From Pirellulaceae bacterium (GTDB taxonomy: Bacteria; Planctomycetota; Planctomycetia; Pirellulales; Pirellulaceae), in contig JAQWSU010000006.1 in the NCBI GenBank assembly GCA_029243025.1, positions 62,001 through 126,000 of the forward strand: DNA of 64,000 bases, given 5' to 3'. The first letter of the stretch is position 1; the number at the start of each line of letters is the position of its first letter. A program made the translations under genes and the position numbers. Shown one piece after another: positions 62,470 through 64,000 of this stretch. Under the pieces are notes generated by a model, which did no database searches, was not told where the DNA came from, and was given only the letters and a program-made list of their open reading frames with translations.

Positions 62470-63282
62470 TTACACCTGGATCCCCATTCGTTGAATGGCG
62501 GGTAACCAAACGGGAATCAGTCCAGACGGACGACAGAGTTCATCAACGGCTTTTCCCACTCCTGGCCAGCGTTCGGTTTCGTGCAACTCGTCGAATACGA
62601 TCCACGATCCACTTTCCATCCTGGGTAGGCATGCTTGCAAACAGTCTCGTGTCGATTCATAGAGATCTGCATCAAGATGCAAAAAGCAAATACGATCCGG
62701 CAAATTTGCTTCCAAAGTCCGATCGAAATAGCCGGGAATGAGTTGCAACCGGTCCAGATCGTTCGGGGTGCAGAACGCCGCCCCACGTGCGAGCGTCTCG
62801 ATGGTGTCACGTACCGTTTGCAACGTCGAATCGGCCCAACCGTCAATCTCTCCAACCTTCTCAACCCGATCACCAATGTCGTGCTCACTCGCGGGCGGAA
62901 AGCCCGTAAACGAGTCAAATCCAATCACCTTTCGATTCAGCGAATAATAGGCGTTTGCGAAGAGAAAGACACTCAGAAATTGTCCCCGCCCCACACCGCA
63001 CTCGACAATCTCGCCAGGCACCTCTTTGAGCTGTGAAAATAAATCGAAAAAGCCGTGGACCCGCAGATCAAATTCGGCCGTCGCAGTCGGCATTTTCTTG
63101 AGAAATCGATACCAAATTCGCTTTCGTAAACGGTAGGCCTCTTCACACGGAGCATCGCTGACTTCATGCTCTAGTTGGTTCAATAGAAAATTACGCCTGG
63201 TACCGGCACTCCGCGTCGAGAGTAACGCCTGCAACAGTTTGGTATAGATAAAACTCGATGGCTCTCGCTGGGTCGATTTCAT
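62470..63282 (-). CDS. TylF/macrocin-O-methyltransferase-like SAM methyltransferase
   Basis: A 270-residue class I methyltransferase of the TylF type, usually acting on sugars in surface polysaccharides or natural products. GEIVECGVGRGQFLSVFLF is the SAM-binding motif, VIGFDSFTGFPPASEHD the acidic loop, and ICFLHLDADLYESTRDCLQACLPRMESGSWIVFDEL the metal/substrate region. ATG 63282 is preferred; the frame is open to 63492 but the extra residues do not fit. AGAGAG lies just upstream. It is 37 nt downstream of the cytidylyltransferase-HAD gene, so both likely belong to a polysaccharide locus continuing beyond the window. Confidence 0.88.
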   Translation of the reverse strand: MKSTQREPSSFIYTKLLQALLSTRSAGTRRNFLLNQLEHEVSDAPCEEAYRLRKRIWYRFLKKMPTATAEFDLRVHGFFDLFSQLKEVPGEIVECGVGRGQFLSVFLFANAYYSLNRKVIGFDSFTGFPPASEHDIGDRVEKVGEIDGWADSTLQTVRDTIETLARGAAFCTPNDLDRLQLIPGYFDRTLEANLPDRICFLHLDADLYESTRDCLQACLPRMESGSWIVFDELHETERWPGVGKAVDELCRPSGLIPVWLPAIQRMGIQV

Positions 63283-63319
63283 CGATCTCTCTTCTTCAAG
63301 ACATCGCCTGGGACAACGA

Positions 63320-64000
63320 TCAACGGCACTTATCGATGCGACTGCCAGAACGGGAAACGGAATGATCCTCTGTGAATCGATGGAGAAGTAATTCACAAAT
63401 TTCGCGAACCGCACCCTGCCCTGCTGAAGCGGTAAGCACCACGCTGGCTGCCGCCTTGGCATCCGGTAAAGCGTCCGCCGCGGCCAAACCACAACCGACT
63501 CGAGTCAAGCTGTCCAGATCGTCCTGGCCATTTCCAAAATAGGCCGCTTGTTCGGGCAAAATGTCGTTCTGCGACAACCATTCCAACAATGTGGGCGAGT
63601 TAACTTTCGATTTATCAATGACGTCTAACCCAAGATCCCTGCACCATGCCGAGACGACCGGGTTCATCTCCGGCAACAATACCAGCAATTCCAGACCGAG
63701 CGAGCGAAGTTGCTTCACATCAAGCCCGTTCAATAGATCAGTATTCACGGTCTCATGCGAAAGACTCGAGAGACTATCATTCGTCAATAGTCGATCACCA
63801 TCAAAAGCGATCGCTTTCAAATTTTCGGGAATTAGTTCGCGCTTGTGCTCATGCGGTTGCTCATGCGGTTGCTCATGCGGTTGCAGTTGCTTGGCCAACA
63901 TGACTTGCGCTACTTCCAAATCAACCAACTCGTTGACGTCCAAATGACGATTTCGCGGAACGACAAACATGGACGTGCGACCAAAAAAACGATGGCGATG
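63320..64000 (-). CDS. Cytidylyltransferase/KdsC-like HAD fusion, C-terminal part
   Basis: The frame is open to the window edge, so the gene is cut at its 5' end. The first visible residues (FGRTSMFVVPRNRHLDVNELVDLEVAQVML) resemble the C-terminus of CMP-sialic acid-type cytidylyltransferases. A 12-bp repeat then encodes a PHEQ linker, followed by a KdsC-like HAD domain: AFDGDRLLTND, SPTLLEWL, YFGNGQDDLDSL and GQGAVREICELLL. The HAD D-x-D pair is kept, but the usual GDxxND is GNGQDD, so phosphatase activity may be lost or altered. Likely role: activation of a nine-carbon-type sugar for surface glycans. Confidence 0.78.
   Translation of the reverse strand, partial: HRHRFFGRTSMFVVPRNRHLDVNELVDLEVAQVMLAKQLQPHEQPHEQPHEHKRELIPENLKAIAFDGDRLLTNDSLSSLSHETVNTDLLNGLDVKQLRSLGLELLVLLPEMNPVVSAWCRDLGLDVIDKSKVNSPTLLEWLSQNDILPEQAAYFGNGQDDLDSLTRVGCGLAAADALPDAKAAASVVLTASAGQGAVREICELLLHRFTEDHSVSRSGSRIDKCR
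63847..63882. repeat. 12-bp coding tandem repeat, three perfect copies
   Basis: GCTCATGCGGTT at 63847-63858, 63859-63870 and 63871-63882. On the minus strand it encodes the P-H-E-Q linker between the two domains of the fusion protein. Confidence 0.92.

Noticed and set aside
1-64000. CRISPR array, tRNA, rRNA, insertion sequence or prophage
   Set aside because: No spaced repeat series, no cloverleaf-like T-arm context, no transposase or integrase motif was found. The tandem repeats seen are contiguous short duplications without spacers.

Overview
The window reads as a chromosomal segment of a planctomycete, most likely a marine Pirellulales-type bacterium. The grounds are family content: two secreted sulfatases, two Tat-exported DUF1501 proteins, a giant PSCyt1/DUF1549/DUF1553 cytochrome-type protein, a DUF1080 (3-keto-disaccharide hydrolase) protein, a solitary formylmethanofuran:H4MPT formyltransferase, a K+-dependent membrane pyrophosphatase, and squalene-cyclase-fold proteins typical of the phylum. 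No rRNA, tRNA, CRISPR array, prophage or insertion sequence was seen.

Layout. 0.4-7.4 kb (+): arsenate reductase, sulfatase, ABC-F ATPase (uup), then a DUF1080/DUF1501 pair; a small HTH gene lies on the minus strand. 7.5-11.9 kb (-): glutamine-synthetase-like ligase, gamma-glutamyl hydrolase, SDR dehydrogenase and ethanolamine-type permease, read as a gamma-glutamylation route for an amine. 12-18.4 kb: a sulfatase divergent from a PSD1/DUF1501 pair, with a perfect 14-bp palindrome between them. 18.5-27.6 kb: an EamA exporter, an LRR protein, then minus-strand housekeeping genes (dihydroorotate-dehydrogenase-like, Gfo/Idh/MocA, mtnA, purE, ald, hemG). 27.8-36.9 kb: ftr, a zinc-ribbon/terpenoid-cyclase-fold membrane protein, the moxR-DUF58-transglutaminase trio, and a divergent YchF-like GTPase. 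37-47 kb: a lipoyl-like protein lacking its lysine, a His/Cys-rich metal-binding protein, bioF, the selenoprotein locus, rplM-rpsI, small membrane proteins, an M28 peptidase and an M3 peptidase. 47-58 kb: fxsA, trxA, ricT, a squalene-cyclase-fold protein, groES, a coiled-coil protein, a Gly/Met-rich protein and hppA. 58-64 kb: rsfS, argS, an orphan DNA methyltransferase, then the start of a cell-surface sugar locus (TylF-like methyltransferase; cytidylyltransferase-HAD cut by the window edge).

The most striking observation is at 39288-39824 (-). A peroxiredoxin-like (AhpC/TSA) gene is interrupted by one in-frame TGA exactly where the family carries the first cysteine of its CxxC active site, giving U-L-P-C. 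A 7-bp hairpin with a 4-nt loop holding G at its second position lies at the distance expected of a bacterial SECIS element. It should be read as one 178-residue selenoprotein. A second, genome-scale pattern is the abundance of perfect 12-22 bp tandem duplications, mostly in two or three copies, at gene ends and in spacers.
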